A stretch of 64,000 bases of DNA from Streptomyces griseoloalbus (lineage in GTDB: Bacteria > Actinomycetota > Actinomycetes > Streptomycetales > Streptomycetaceae), in contig BMUD01000019.1 in NCBI GenBank assembly GCA_014650015.1, positions 1-64,000 on the forward strand. The letters are read 5' to 3'. Below the pieces are notes generated by a model. The model did no database searches and was not told the DNA's origin. It worked only from the letters and a program-made list of their open reading frames with translations. Positions within the stretch are counted from its first letter, which is position 1; each line of letters starts with the position of its first letter. This document shows positions 29,185 to 37,419 of this stretch, one piece after another. The position numbers and the translations under genes are program-made.

Positions 29185-31056
29185 GTGTCACAGGAGAACT
29201 CCGTGCAAGAGCCGGACACCGTGCGGGAGCCGGAGACCGTGCGAGAGCCGGACACCGGGCGGGAGCCGGACGACGACTCGTCGTACGACTACGACGTCAT
29301 CGTCGTCGGCTCCGGGTTCGGCGGCTCGGTCTCGGCGCTCCGGCTGACCGAGAAGGGCTACCGCGTCGGCGTCCTGGAGGCCGGCCGCCGCTTCACCCGC
29401 GCCTCCCTGCCGAAGAACTCCTGGGACCTGAAGAACTACCTGTGGGCACCGAGGCTCGGCATGTACGGCATCCAGCGCATCCATCTGCTGGGCAATGTCA
29501 TGGTCCTGGCCGGCGCGGGCGTCGGCGGCGGCTCCCTCAACTACGCCAACACTCTCTACGTACCGCCCAAGCCCTTCTTCGAGGACGCGCAGTGGGGGCA
29601 CATCACCGACTGGCAGGAGGAACTGGCGCCGTACTACGACCAGGCGCGGCGCATGCTCGGCGTACGGATCAACCCGACCATGACCCCGTCGGACGTGCAC
29701 CTGAAGGCGGTGGCCGAACGGATGGGTGTGGGCGACACCTTCCACCTGGCCCCGGTCGGTGTCTTCTTCGGGGACGGCGAGGACGCCGACGGAACGGTGA
29801 AGGCGAAGCCGGGGCAAGAGGTGCCCGACCCGTACTTCGGCGGGGCGGGGCCCTCGCGCCGGGCCTGTGCCGAGTGCGGCGAGTGCATGACCGGCTGCCG
29901 GCACGGGGCGAAGAACACCCTCAACGAGAACTATCTCCACCTCGCCGAGAAGGCGGGCGCGGTCGTGCACCCCATGACGACGGTGGTGTCGGTGACGGAG
30001 GACTCGCGGGGCGGGTACGCCGTCGCCACGCTCCCGACCGACAACCGCCGCAAGGACAAGGGCCGTACCCTCCGCGCCCGCCGGGTGGTGCTGGCCGCCG
30101 GAACCTACGGCACCCAGACACTGCTGCACCGGATGCGGGCCGGCGGCCAGTTGCCGCACCTCTCCGACAGGCTCGGTGAGCTGACCCGCACCAACTCCGA
30201 GGCCCTCGTCGGCGCCCAGACCGACGACCGCCGCTACCGCAGGGCCACCGGTGCGCCGAAGGCCGACTTCACGCGCGGCGTGGCCATCACGTCCTCGATC
30301 CACCCCGACGAGAACACCCACATCGAACCGGTCCGCTACGGCAAGGGCTCCAATTCGATGGGCGGGCTGTCCATCCTCCAGGTGCCCTACGCGGGCGGCG
30401 GCTCGGGCACGGCCCGGGTGCTGGGCTGGCTCGGCAACGCGGCGAGGCACCCCTGGCTGTTGCTGCGGTCCCTGTCCAACCGGCGCTGGTCGGAGCGGAC
30501 CATCATCGGCCTGGTGATGCAGTCGCTGGACAACTCCCTGACCACGTACCTCAAGCCGTCCGGGGTCGGCCGTGGCCTGCTCACCGCCCGGCAGGGGCAC
30601 GGTGCCCCCAACCCCAAGCAGATCAAGGCGGCCACGGACGGCGCTTCCGCGCTGGCGGCCGAGATCAACGGCTTCGCCGGTTCCAATGTCGGGGAGCTGA
30701 CGGGGATGCCGTTGACCGCCCACTTCCTGGGCGGCTGCCCGATCGGCGGTTCCCGCGACACCGGTGTGATCGACCCGTACCACCGTCTCTACGGCCACCC
30801 CGGTATCTCGGTCGTGGACGGGGCGGCGGTCTCGGCGAACCTGGGCGTCAATCCCTCGCTGACCATCACGGCACAGGCGGAGCGGGCCATGTCGTACTGG
30901 CCCAACAAGGGCGAGGCCGATCCGCGCCCGCGGCAGGGGGCGTCCTACCAGCGGCTGAAGCCGGTCGAGCCGAAGTCCCCGGCGGTCCCGGCGGACGCGT
31001 TCGGCGCGCTGAAGCTGCCGTTCCTGGGGATGCCGGCGGTGCCGCCGAAGAGGTAG
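29185..31056 (+). CDS. GMC-family / cholesterol-oxidase-like FAD oxidoreductase
   Basis: A 623-residue flavoprotein starting at GTG 29185 (GAGGAGAGCAC upstream). The N-terminus carries an unusual acidic repeat of EPDTVREPET type before VIVVGSGFGGSVSALRL, the FAD site. Other motifs are AGAGVGGGSLNYANT, a Cys-rich CAECGECMTGC near 230-240, LAAGTYGTQTLL, and the C-terminal GGCPIGGSRDTGVID and VVDGAAVSANLGVNPSLTIT. The Cys cluster is typical of the ChoD-like branch with ferredoxin-like spacing. The substrate is probably a hydrophobic alcohol or steroid-like compound. No Tat signal is seen. Confidence 0.82.
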   Translation: MSQENSVQEPDTVREPETVREPDTGREPDDDSSYDYDVIVVGSGFGGSVSALRLTEKGYRVGVLEAGRRFTRASLPKNSWDLKNYLWAPRLGMYGIQRIHLLGNVMVLAGAGVGGGSLNYANTLYVPPKPFFEDAQWGHITDWQEELAPYYDQARRMLGVRINPTMTPSDVHLKAVAERMGVGDTFHLAPVGVFFGDGEDADGTVKAKPGQEVPDPYFGGAGPSRRACAECGECMTGCRHGAKNTLNENYLHLAEKAGAVVHPMTTVVSVTEDSRGGYAVATLPTDNRRKDKGRTLRARRVVLAAGTYGTQTLLHRMRAGGQLPHLSDRLGELTRTNSEALVGAQTDDRRYRRATGAPKADFTRGVAITSSIHPDENTHIEPVRYGKGSNSMGGLSILQVPYAGGGSGTARVLGWLGNAARHPWLLLRSLSNRRWSERTIIGLVMQSLDNSLTTYLKPSGVGRGLLTARQGHGAPNPKQIKAATDGASALAAEINGFAGSNVGELTGMPLTAHFLGGCPIGGSRDTGVIDPYHRLYGHPGISVVDGAAVSANLGVNPSLTITAQAERAMSYWPNKGEADPRPRQGASYQRLKPVEPKSPAVPADAFGALKLPFLGMPAVPPKR

Positions 31057-31133
31057 CCACGGCACGGCGGACCAGGAAGCGGACGGGGAGACGGACAGGG
31101 AGACGGACGAGGAAAACGACAAGCGACAAGGAA

Positions 31134-31185
31134 ACAAGGGAAGAGGACCTGTGCCCCCCTCCGAGCCCAGGTCCTCTTCCCTTGT
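31134..31185. terminator. bidirectional terminator
   Basis: ACAAGGGAAGAGGACCT and AGGTCCTCTTCCCTTGT form a perfect 17-bp stem with an 18-nt loop. It lies between the convergent GMC gene and the LAETG surface protein gene, and the arms give a T-rich tract in both directions. An odd purine-rich tract (repeated GAGACGGAC) precedes it. Confidence 0.88.
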
Positions 31186-31221
31186 CCTGTGGGGTGCCGC
31201 GCGCGGCGCGGTCAGGCGTGG

Positions 31222-32280
31222 TTACGCCTCCGCACTGGCCTTGCGCCGGCGCACCACGAACACCGCACCCGCACCGGCCACGACGGCGGCACCGCCGACC
31301 AGCCCGATCATCGGGAGAGCGGAGTTGGAACCGGTCTCGGCGAGGCTGCCGGTGACCTTGACGTCGTTCACGTCGTCGAGTTCGGCCATGCCACCGGTCT
31401 GCGGCTTGGCGTCGTTCGGCTTACCCGCCTCGGAGCCGGCGGCCAGGATGTCGAAGAAGTAGATCCAGCCGTTGGGGTCGTCGGCCAGCCAGCAGCCTTC
31501 GGCGTCCGCGTACTCGGCGAGACCGCCGGTGAGGCCGAGGGCCTCGGGCACCTTGCCGTCGACGCTCAACCGCAGCTGGTACGAGACCGACTGCCCGGCA
31601 CCGAGCGAGAACGCCGCGAACGTACCGCCCTCACCCGCGGTGTCCGCGAGCGTGTTCCACTGCCCGGTGGCCTTGTCGAAGGCCTGGACCGTGATCCGGC
31701 CGGAGTAGTCCTTCTCGTTCCAGCCGATGGCCGCGACGCCGATCAGCGGCTTGATGTTCTTGATCTCCTCGTCGCCGCGGTTGGACACGTTGAACGAGAA
31801 CGCCTTCCAGCCGCTGCCGGCGACGATCGTGTCGGGCAGCCCCGACAGACCGCTGCGCAGTTCGGTGCTGAGCCCGGCGGTGCTGTTGCCCTCTTCGTCG
31901 ACGCAGAGTTCGGGGTCGTCCTCCGCCGGGGCGCTCTCACTGGCGCTCGGCGACGGAGAGGCGGCCGGCGAGCTCGTGTCCGTGGCCGGCGTGCTGGCGC
32001 CGGTGGCGGGGGAGCTCGTGTCGTCGGCCGGGGTGCTCGCGTCGGTTGACGGGCTGCTCGCGTCGTCCGCGGGCGCGCTCGAAGCCTCGCTGGGGTCGCT
32101 CGCGTCCGTCGCGGGGGAGCTCGTGCCGTCGGTCGGGGTGCTCGCGTCGGTTGACGGGCTGCTCGTCGACGAGTTCGGCGTCTCTTCGCCGGTCGCGAAC
32201 GCTGCCGGGGCCGAGAGCAGGGCGAGCGGCGCTATGACGGCCGTCGCGGCCGCAGCGGCCAGGGCACGGCGAAGCTTCAT
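31222..32280 (-). CDS. secreted LAETG-anchored surface protein
   Basis: A 352-residue protein starting at ATG 32280 (CCGAGGTCTTC upstream). A Sec signal peptide covers residues 1-30 (MKLRRALAAAAATAVIAPLA, cut near AFA). A Ser/Thr/Ala/Asp repeat stalk (SSPSTDASTP, SSPATDAS) covers about 35-110. A compact domain with two Cys (ELCVDEEGN, EGCWLADD) precedes LAETG at residue 313, followed by a hydrophobic helix and an RRRK tail. This is a class E sortase signal, so the protein should be wall-anchored. Upstream in-frame codons give no signal peptide. Ligand unknown. Confidence 0.85.
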   Translation of the reverse strand: MKLRRALAAAAATAVIAPLALLSAPAAFATGEETPNSSTSSPSTDASTPTDGTSSPATDASDPSEASSAPADDASSPSTDASTPADDTSSPATGASTPATDTSSPAASPSPSASESAPAEDDPELCVDEEGNSTAGLSTELRSGLSGLPDTIVAGSGWKAFSFNVSNRGDEEIKNIKPLIGVAAIGWNEKDYSGRITVQAFDKATGQWNTLADTAGEGGTFAAFSLGAGQSVSYQLRLSVDGKVPEALGLTGGLAEYADAEGCWLADDPNGWIYFFDILAAGSEAGKPNDAKPQTGGMAELDDVNDVKVTGSLAETGSNSALPMIGLVGGAAVVAGAGAVFVVRRRKASAEA

Positions 32281-32431
32281 GAAGACCTCGGGTGGTTCGG
32301 TGTGCCGCGTGGTCGCGGCACGAACGAGTGCGGGAGGCCTCCGCGTGTGGGGCGCGGGTGTGGCCCGTGTTTCCGGTGGGTTTGATCCACGAAGCCGCTG
32401 AATGGTTGTCCCGATCTTCACGTGATTCTTA

Positions 32432-32446
32432 TGTGAGCTGGATCAC
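32432..32446. promoter_or_regulatory. CRP-like palindrome between two divergent genes
   Basis: TGTGA-GCTGGA-TCAC matches the TGTGA-N6-TCACA pattern of Crp sites. It lies 152 bp before the LAETG gene and 73 bp before the rightward membrane protein gene. Confidence 0.45.
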
Positions 32447-32519
32447 TTGCGGGTGGTGATGATCTCTGACGTACGCTCAGCCGCCGACATCCGTCCCTGA
32501 GAGAGAGCCCGCCGACGCC

Positions 32520-33809
32520 GTGGCCGAGCAGCCGTCCCAAGAACCCGAGCCCAGACCGGAGCACGCGCCGGATCCCGCGCCGGACTCCTCCCCGATGTCG
32601 TCGTCCATCCCGGACGACGTGTGGGAGAAGTTCGTCCAGGACAGTGAGCGTGACATCCGGGCTTCCGCTCCCAAGGAGCCGTCCGCCCGGGCGCGCATGG
32701 TGACCGAGCGGCTGCGGACCATGGACGAGGCGCGGGCTGCCGGGACGGGCGGGGGCGGGAAACGTCGTGGGCGCAGGAAGAGCGCTCCCGCGCAGCCCTC
32801 CCCGCCCGAGGGATGGCGTACCGGTCCCGCATGGCAGGACAGGGACGGCCGCGGTTCGCGGCGACGCCGGGTCTGGAGCGCGGTGGGCGTGGTGCTGGCG
32901 GCGGCACTGGCCGTGGTCGCCGTCAATCCGTCCGCCGCGCTGTCCTGGCTGCCCGGCGGCCTCGGCGAGGGGTCCGGCCCGTCGGGCGGGGCGCAGGCGG
33001 CGTCCGACGCGCCGCTCGCCCCCGAGACCGCCCGCCCCGGCACCGCGCCGTCCGCCGCCCCGGCCGACGTCCCCACCCGCGGCAAGCCGTTCGCCGGATC
33101 CCCGGCCGCGCGGTGGGAGTCGGGAGCTGATGCCATCCGGCTGCCCGAGGCGAAGGCCGTCAACGGGGTCCCGGCCGCCCGGATCGAGGAGGCGCTGAAG
33201 GGGACGAAGGAATTCCTGGTCGCCTCGAACCTCGATCCGGCGGTGCTCAAGGGCGCCCGGCCGACGAAGGCGCTGGACCTCGTGGACCCCGCGGAGAAGG
33301 ACTACCTCGCCGACCTGCGCGTCGGGCTGCGCGAGCCCACGGTGAAGAACGACCCGGTGTGGACGTTCACCCGTTTCGATCCCGACGAGGTCGAACTCGT
33401 GGGTGACGTACGCGTGCGTGGCCACATGACGGTCGAGGCCCGGCGCGCAACCGCCGGGAAGGCCGTGGTCAAGGCCGACTACACCTTCGTGTACGCGGTG
33501 GCCCGCGCCGGCGGTGATGACGCCGGTGACGAGGTGACCCGGGCCGTCGTTCGCCGGTCGATCGAGGTGGAAGCCGTGGATCCGGCCCGTTTCCGGGCCG
33601 GGGAGGGGCACATCTGGGTCGCCGCCACCGACAGCGAGATATCCAACGACGACTGCCGGGAGGGCGACGGCGTGATCCGTCCGCAGTTCTTCGCCGACCG
33701 GCGGACCGGCCCCGAGCCGTCCGGGGAGGCGCGCGATCCCTACGACCGCAGCAGGGAGCTGACGGGCGCCGAGGACGACGGCGAGTGCGGCGTCGTGACC
33801 CGCACCTGA
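32520..33809 (+). CDS. single-pass membrane protein of unknown function
   Basis: A 429-residue protein from GTG 32520. The ribosome site is poor, and ATG 32595 (MSSSIPDDVWEKFVQDSERD) is an alternative. The cytoplasmic part is acidic, then basic (KRRGRRKS). One membrane helix lies near 118-137 (RVWSAVGVVLAAALAVVAV), followed by an extracellular region of about 280 residues (ALKGTKEFLVASNLDPAVLK, ADYTFVYAVA). This layout is common in Streptomyces membrane proteins of unknown role. The C-terminal half may be an NTF2-like fold. It is divergent from the LAETG gene. Confidence 0.75.
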   Translation: MAEQPSQEPEPRPEHAPDPAPDSSPMSSSIPDDVWEKFVQDSERDIRASAPKEPSARARMVTERLRTMDEARAAGTGGGGKRRGRRKSAPAQPSPPEGWRTGPAWQDRDGRGSRRRRVWSAVGVVLAAALAVVAVNPSAALSWLPGGLGEGSGPSGGAQAASDAPLAPETARPGTAPSAAPADVPTRGKPFAGSPAARWESGADAIRLPEAKAVNGVPAARIEEALKGTKEFLVASNLDPAVLKGARPTKALDLVDPAEKDYLADLRVGLREPTVKNDPVWTFTRFDPDEVELVGDVRVRGHMTVEARRATAGKAVVKADYTFVYAVARAGGDDAGDEVTRAVVRRSIEVEAVDPARFRAGEGHIWVAATDSEISNDDCREGDGVIRPQFFADRRTGPEPSGEARDPYDRSRELTGAEDDGECGVVTRT

Positions 33810-34244
33810 GGGGTGAGGGGTGTGAGTACGTCCGGCGGGCGACGGCATGCGAAGGGCCCCGCGGGGCGGAGCTTGGGTTCTAACTCTCGTCAGCACCGAC
33901 GTCAGGGCAGCGTCGGTGCCTGGGGAACGGCGCCGGGGGTAGCGTCGCTGGTCTGTGGGCCGGACCGGTCCGGTGAGGGTCTGCCGGCCGGCCCCGGGCG
34001 TCCCGGGGCCGGCCGCATCTCGGTGACCGGGCTGCTGTCCCCTGCTGTCCGGTCACGTGTCCGGAGCGAGGTCCCACGACGTACGGCATGATCCGTACGT
34101 CTCATCGCTCCGGCGAGCCACGCGTGGTTCTCTCGGGCCCGCCCCTGGCTGACACGGACACCGGTACCAACGGAGCGGTCGCCGTGCCGGTCACGCGCCG
34201 TACGGGTGAGAGGCGATGCGTACGTCAGTGCCGGGAACGCGGAT
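33810..34244. other. gap between convergent genes with several hairpins
   Basis: No gene is seen. Besides the terminator listed separately, it holds GCACCGAC/GTCGGTGC near 33895-33920 and GTGACCGG/CCGGTCAC near 34023-34057. The remaining bases to the chorismate mutase stop show nothing clear. Confidence 0.5.
33985..34015. terminator. strong GC hairpin
   Basis: CGGCCGGCCCCGGG and CCCGGGGCCGGCCG form a perfect 14-bp stem with a 3-nt loop. It sits between the membrane protein gene and the convergent chorismate mutase gene and may end transcription from both sides. Confidence 0.7.
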
Positions 34245-34541
34245 TCAGATCTTGCCGCGGCACAGCTCCAGCAGGGTCATCGCGAGCGCGGTGCCGGGCC
34301 TGCCCAGCGCGTCCCTGTAGTGGGCGAGGATCTCCATCTCGCGGGAGAGGTTCACGCGGCGCCCGCCGGAGACGATCCGTTCCTTCTGGATGACGGCCGA
34401 TACGGCCATCCGTTCCTGCACCAGGCCGATGATCCGGTCGTCGAGCGCGTCGATCCGCTCGCGGGCGCCGGTGATCAGCTCGGCGGCCTCGGTGGTGCGG
34501 GCACCGGTCTTCTCGGTCGACTCCGTCGTGGTGGCGGTCAT
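34245..34541 (-). CDS. chorismate mutase (AroQ type)
   Basis: A 98-residue monofunctional all-helical chorismate mutase (chorismate to prephenate, first step to Phe and Tyr). ARERIDALDDRIIGLVQERM forms helix 1 with the active-site Arg. VIQKERIVSGGRRVNLSREM carries the Lys and Arg that bind the substrate. ATG 34541 has a clear ribosome site (ACGAGGAGCCCCGAC). About 120 nt upstream on the same strand is a short Phe/Tyr-rich ORF followed by a terminator hairpin, so the gene is probably controlled by attenuation. Confidence 0.92.
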   Translation of the reverse strand: MTATTTESTEKTGARTTEAAELITGARERIDALDDRIIGLVQERMAVSAVIQKERIVSGGRRVNLSREMEILAHYRDALGRPGTALAMTLLELCRGKI

Positions 34542-34602
34542 GTCGGGGCTCCTCGTGGGTGGTGGGTGCGGTGCCCCGGAGCGGCAAGATCCGGATGAAA
34601 CG

Positions 34603-34639
34603 CCAGGCGCCCCGGACCTTGTCGGCCCGGGGCGCCTGG
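34603..34639 (-). terminator. attenuator hairpin before chorismate mutase
   Basis: Reading leftward, CCAGGCGCCCCGG and CCGGGGCGCCTGG form a perfect 13-bp stem with an 11-nt loop, followed by GCGTTTC. It lies between the leader peptide stop (20 nt away) and the mutase start. That is the place of an intrinsic terminator in a translational attenuator. Confidence 0.75.
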
Positions 34640-34658
34640 GAAGTCGCTTGTCAGTTGC

Positions 34659-34730
34659 TCAAGCAGCACGACCATGGCAGCCGGTGGGCCGGTTGCCATA
34701 GGTAAAGAGGAAGGTCGGGTGCGTGAACAT
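34659..34730 (-). CDS. Phe/Tyr-rich leader peptide of chorismate mutase
   Basis: A 23-residue ORF from ATG 34730 that begins MFTHPTFLFTYGNRP and ends CHGRAA-stop. Three Phe and one Tyr fall in the first 11 codons, the amino acids whose synthesis the next gene begins. There is no ribosome site, but a good promoter ends 6 nt before the ATG, so the mRNA would be leaderless, which is common in Streptomyces. Codons 12-18 can fold (GGCAACCGG/CCGGCTGCC), giving a structure that competes with the downstream terminator. Ribosome stalling at Phe/Tyr codons would relieve termination. The function is inferred from layout. Confidence 0.7.
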   Translation of the reverse strand: MFTHPTFLFTYGNRPTGCHGRAA

Positions 34731-34736
34731 GGGGCC

Positions 34737-34765
34737 AGTATGCCCGGCCGGCCGCCGCCGTCCAA
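34737..34765 (-). promoter_or_regulatory. promoter of the leader peptide / chorismate mutase
   Basis: Reading leftward, TTGGAC (34765-34760), a 17-nt spacer and CATACT (34742-34737). Both hexamers are close to the vegetative consensus. The predicted start of transcription falls at or next to the A of the leader ATG at 34730. Confidence 0.7.
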
Positions 34766-34867
34766 CACGGATCGCATGGTGAGACGGGGGTGGGGGCGGG
34801 GGGTAGGGGGCGGGCTTTTTCGGGACGTGCCGGGGACGTGGCCTGGGAGGGGCTGGGACGGACGTCC

Positions 34868-34921
34868 CTGCGCGGCTCTCGTGCGGCCCCCTGCGCGGCT
34901 CTCGTGCGGCCCCCTGCGCGG
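34868..34921 (+). repeat. 23-bp direct repeat upstream of guaA
   Basis: Two perfect adjacent copies of a 23-bp unit (34868-34890, 34891-34913) that starts CTGCGCGGCTCTCGTGCGG, then a partial third copy. It lies 50-100 bp before the likely guaA promoter and could be a slippage product or a binding array. The rest of the gap (34766-34867) shows nothing clear. Confidence 0.85.
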
Positions 34922-34972
34922 CCCCTGCCCGGTGCCTGCCTCGGTCCGCGACGTGTGCCGTCGCCGTCTCGG

Positions 34973-34978
34973 TAGAAT
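34973..34978 (+). promoter_or_regulatory. candidate -10 box of guaA
   Basis: TAGAAT 43 bp before the guaA start is a good -10 match. The -35 region is GC-rich and does not match, so the call is tentative. Confidence 0.35.
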
Positions 34979-35020
34979 CGGGAGGCACAAGACCCCCGCC
35001 CCACCGCCGGAAGGCACCTC

Positions 35021-36601
35021 GTGTCATCAGCGTCTCCCGCTGCCAACGCGCCCGACACCGTCCTGGTCGTCGATTTCGGCGCGCAGTACGCCCAGCTCAT
35101 CGCCCGTCGCGTCCGCGAGGCGCGGGTCTACAGCGAGATCGTGCCGAGCACCATGCCGGTCGCGGAGATCCTCGCCAAGAACCCCGCGGCGATCATCCTC
35201 TCCGGCGGCCCCTCGTCCGTGTACGAGGAGGGTGCCCCCCGCCTCGACCGCGAGATCTTCGAGGCCGGCGTCCCCGTCTTCGGCATGTGCTACGGCTTCC
35301 AGCTCATGGCGCAGAGCCTGGGCGGCCAGGTGGACAACACCGGCGCCCGTGAGTACGGCCGTACGGAGCTGCACGTCTCCAAGGCGTCCTCCACCCTCTT
35401 CGAGGGCACCCCGGACGAGCAGGCGGTCTGGATGTCGCACGGCGACGCCTGCTCCGCCGCCCCCGAGGGCTTCACCGTCACGGCCTCCACGGACGTCGTC
35501 CCGGTCGCCGCGTTCGAGAACGACGACAAGAAGCTCTACGGCGTCCAGTACCACCCCGAGGTGATGCACTCCACGCACGGGCAGCAGGTGCTGGAGCACT
35601 TCCTGTACCGGGGCGCGGGCCTGACCCCCGACTGGACCACCGGCAATGTCATCGAGGAGCAGGTCGCCGCGATCCGCGAGCAGGTCGGCGACCGGCGTGC
35701 CATCTGCGGTCTGTCCGGCGGCGTGGACTCCGCCGTCGCCGCCGCCCTCGTCCAGAAGGCCATCGGCTCCCAGCTGACCTGCGTGTACGTCGACCACGGA
35801 CTGATGCGCAAGGGCGAGACCGAGCAGGTCGAGAAGGACTTCGTGGCCGCGACCGGCGTACAGCTGAAGGTCGTGGACGCGGAGGAGCGGTTCCTGACCG
35901 CACTCAAGGGCGTCTCGGACCCCGAGGAGAAGCGGAAGATCATCGGCCGCGAGTTCATCCGGGTCTTCGAGCAGGCCCAGGCCGAGATCATCGCCGACGA
36001 GGGTCCGGCGGTGGAGTTCCTGGTGCAGGGCACGCTCTACCCGGACGTCGTCGAGTCCGGTGGCGGCACCGGCACCGCCAACATCAAGTCCCACCACAAT
36101 GTGGGCGGGCTCCCCGAGGACCTCGAGTTCCAGCTGATCGAACCGCTGCGCCAGCTGTTCAAGGACGAGGTCCGGATGGTCGGCCAGGAACTCGGCCTGC
36201 CCGAGGAGATCGTCCAGCGCCAGCCGTTCCCCGGCCCGGGCCTCGGCATCCGCATCGTCGGCGAGGTGACCAAGGAACGGCTCGACCTGCTGCGCGACGC
36301 GGACGCCATCGCCCGTGAGGAGCTGACCGCGGCCGGTCTCGACCGGGACATCTGGCAGTGCCCGGTGGTCCTGCTCGCCGACGTGCGGTCGGTCGGTGTC
36401 CAGGGCGACGGCCGGACCTACGGCCACCCGATCGTGCTGCGCCCGGTCTCCAGCGAGGACGCCATGACCGCCGACTGGTCGCGGCTGCCGTACGACGTCC
36501 TCGCGAAGATCTCGACCCGCATCACCAACGAGGTGCGCGACGTCAACCGCGTCGTCCTGGACGTCACCTCCAAGCCGCCGGGCACCATCGAGTGGGAGTA
36601 G
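35021..36601 (+). CDS. guaA: GMP synthase (glutamine-hydrolysing)
   Basis: A 526-residue enzyme that aminates XMP to GMP using glutamine and ATP. The class I amidotransferase domain occupies residues 1-200, with nucleophile Cys90 (GMCYGFQL) and His/Glu in YHPEVMHS. The ATP pyrophosphatase domain has the PP-loop LSGGVDS at about 231-237. The C-terminal dimerisation domain contains [16 protein letters not shown] and ends [12 protein letters not shown] 35021 follows GGAAGGCACCTC. It completes the guanine branch with guaB. It ends 9 bp before the convergent PPOX gene, so a shared terminator or antisense overlap is likely. Confidence 0.97.
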   Translation: MSSASPAANAPDTVLVVDFGAQYAQLIARRVREARVYSEIVPSTMPVAEILAKNPAAIILSGGPSSVYEEGAPRLDREIFEAGVPVFGMCYGFQLMAQSLGGQVDNTGAREYGRTELHVSKASSTLFEGTPDEQAVWMSHGDACSAAPEGFTVTASTDVVPVAAFENDDKKLYGVQYHPEVMHSTHGQQVLEHFLYRGAGLTPDWTTGNVIEEQVAAIREQVGDRRAICGLSGGVDSAVAAALVQKAIGSQLTCVYVDHGLMRKGETEQVEKDFVAATGVQLKVVDAEERFLTALKGVSDPEEKRKIIGREFIRVFEQAQAEIIADEGPAVEFLVQGTLYPDVVESGGGTGTANIKSHHNVGGLPEDLEFQLIEPLRQLFKDEVRMVGQELGLPEEIVQRQPFPGPGLGIRIVGEVTKERLDLLRDADAIAREELTAAGLDRDIWQCPVVLLADVRSVGVQGDGRTYGHPIVLRPVSSEDAMTADWSRLPYDVLAKISTRITNEVRDVNRVVLDVTSKPPGTIEWE

Positions 36602-36610
36602 TCCCGACGG

Positions 36611-37084
36611 TCACGTCCGTTTGAGAGAGCGCACCGGCTCTCCGGGCTTCCAGACCTGGACGACGAGGTACGTGTCGTCCTCGACGCAGGTCCGCACGAC
36701 CTCCGTCAGCTCGGTGCGGAAGAGGTGGAACGGCTCCGGCGGTTCCACCTCTTCGGCGTACTTGGCCCTGGTCTCCGCGTCCTCGACCTCGATCGCCCGC
36801 CCGCTGATCCGGACGTCGCCGCCGCCCATGCCCGTCCCCTCGCCGGGGTTCGCCTGGAGCGCGAAGCGCGGGTCACGGCGCAGGTCGAGCGCCTTGAGCG
36901 AGTTCGGCATCATGCCGAGCCACAGTTCGCCGTTCAGGAACCGCACCTCCAGGCCGGTGGTACGCGGTGAGCCGTCCTTGCGCAGGGTCGCGAGGATGTG
37001 GTGGGTGTACGCGGCGAAGCGCGCCTCGACGGTCTTCGCGAGATCGGGCTCGGCCGCGGCGAAGGCCTCCCAGTTCGTGTTCAT
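36611..37084 (-). CDS. pyridoxamine 5'-phosphate oxidase-family (split-barrel) protein
   Basis: A 157-residue flavin- or F420-binding split-barrel protein from ATG 37084 (MNTNWEAFAAAEPDLAKTVE). ILATLRKDGSPRTTGLEVRF is the family hallmark, and DPRFALQANPGEG and VRISGRAIEVED give the remaining strands. Longer readings of this frame upstream are Arg/Pro-rich and excluded. Such proteins reduce or bind cofactor-linked small molecules; the substrate is unknown. A long inverted repeat lies 15-47 bp before the start. Confidence 0.82.
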   Translation of the reverse strand: MNTNWEAFAAAEPDLAKTVEARFAAYTHHILATLRKDGSPRTTGLEVRFLNGELWLGMMPNSLKALDLRRDPRFALQANPGEGTGMGGGDVRISGRAIEVEDAETRAKYAEEVEPPEPFHLFRTELTEVVRTCVEDDTYLVVQVWKPGEPVRSLKRT

Positions 37085-37098
37085 GGGCCGAGTGTGGC

Positions 37099-37131
37099 GC
37101 GGATACCGGACAGCTCGTGTCGGGTATCCGC
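37099..37131. promoter_or_regulatory. inverted repeat upstream of the PPOX gene, probable operator
   Basis: GCGGATACCGGACA, a 5-nt loop, then TGTCGGGTATCCGC: 14-bp arms with one mismatch. It covers the expected promoter region of the leftward PPOX gene. No regulator gene is adjacent. The remainder of the gap to 37419 is GC-rich and featureless except for a CACAATTCG stretch near 37330. Confidence 0.55.
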
Positions 37132-37419
37132 CGTGTCCTCCGGATGGAGCAGTGGGGGTGGGCCGGGGCACGGTTGTCGTGCTTGTCGGCCCGCACCGCT
37201 TTCGCTGCGCCAGGCGGTTCTGCCGGGCCGGGCTGAGCCGCGGCGGACCGAGCCGGGGCAGGGTCAACTCGGCGCCCCGGAATTCACTCGGGATGACTGG
37301 GCCTGCCGGACGGGGAGGGCATGGGGTAGGGCACAATTCGCTGTCGTCACCCGGGAGTTGCGTGGTGGTCGTCGGCAGTGGTCATGGGTTTGTGATGGTG
37401 GGGAAGGCGGGCTTCGGGC

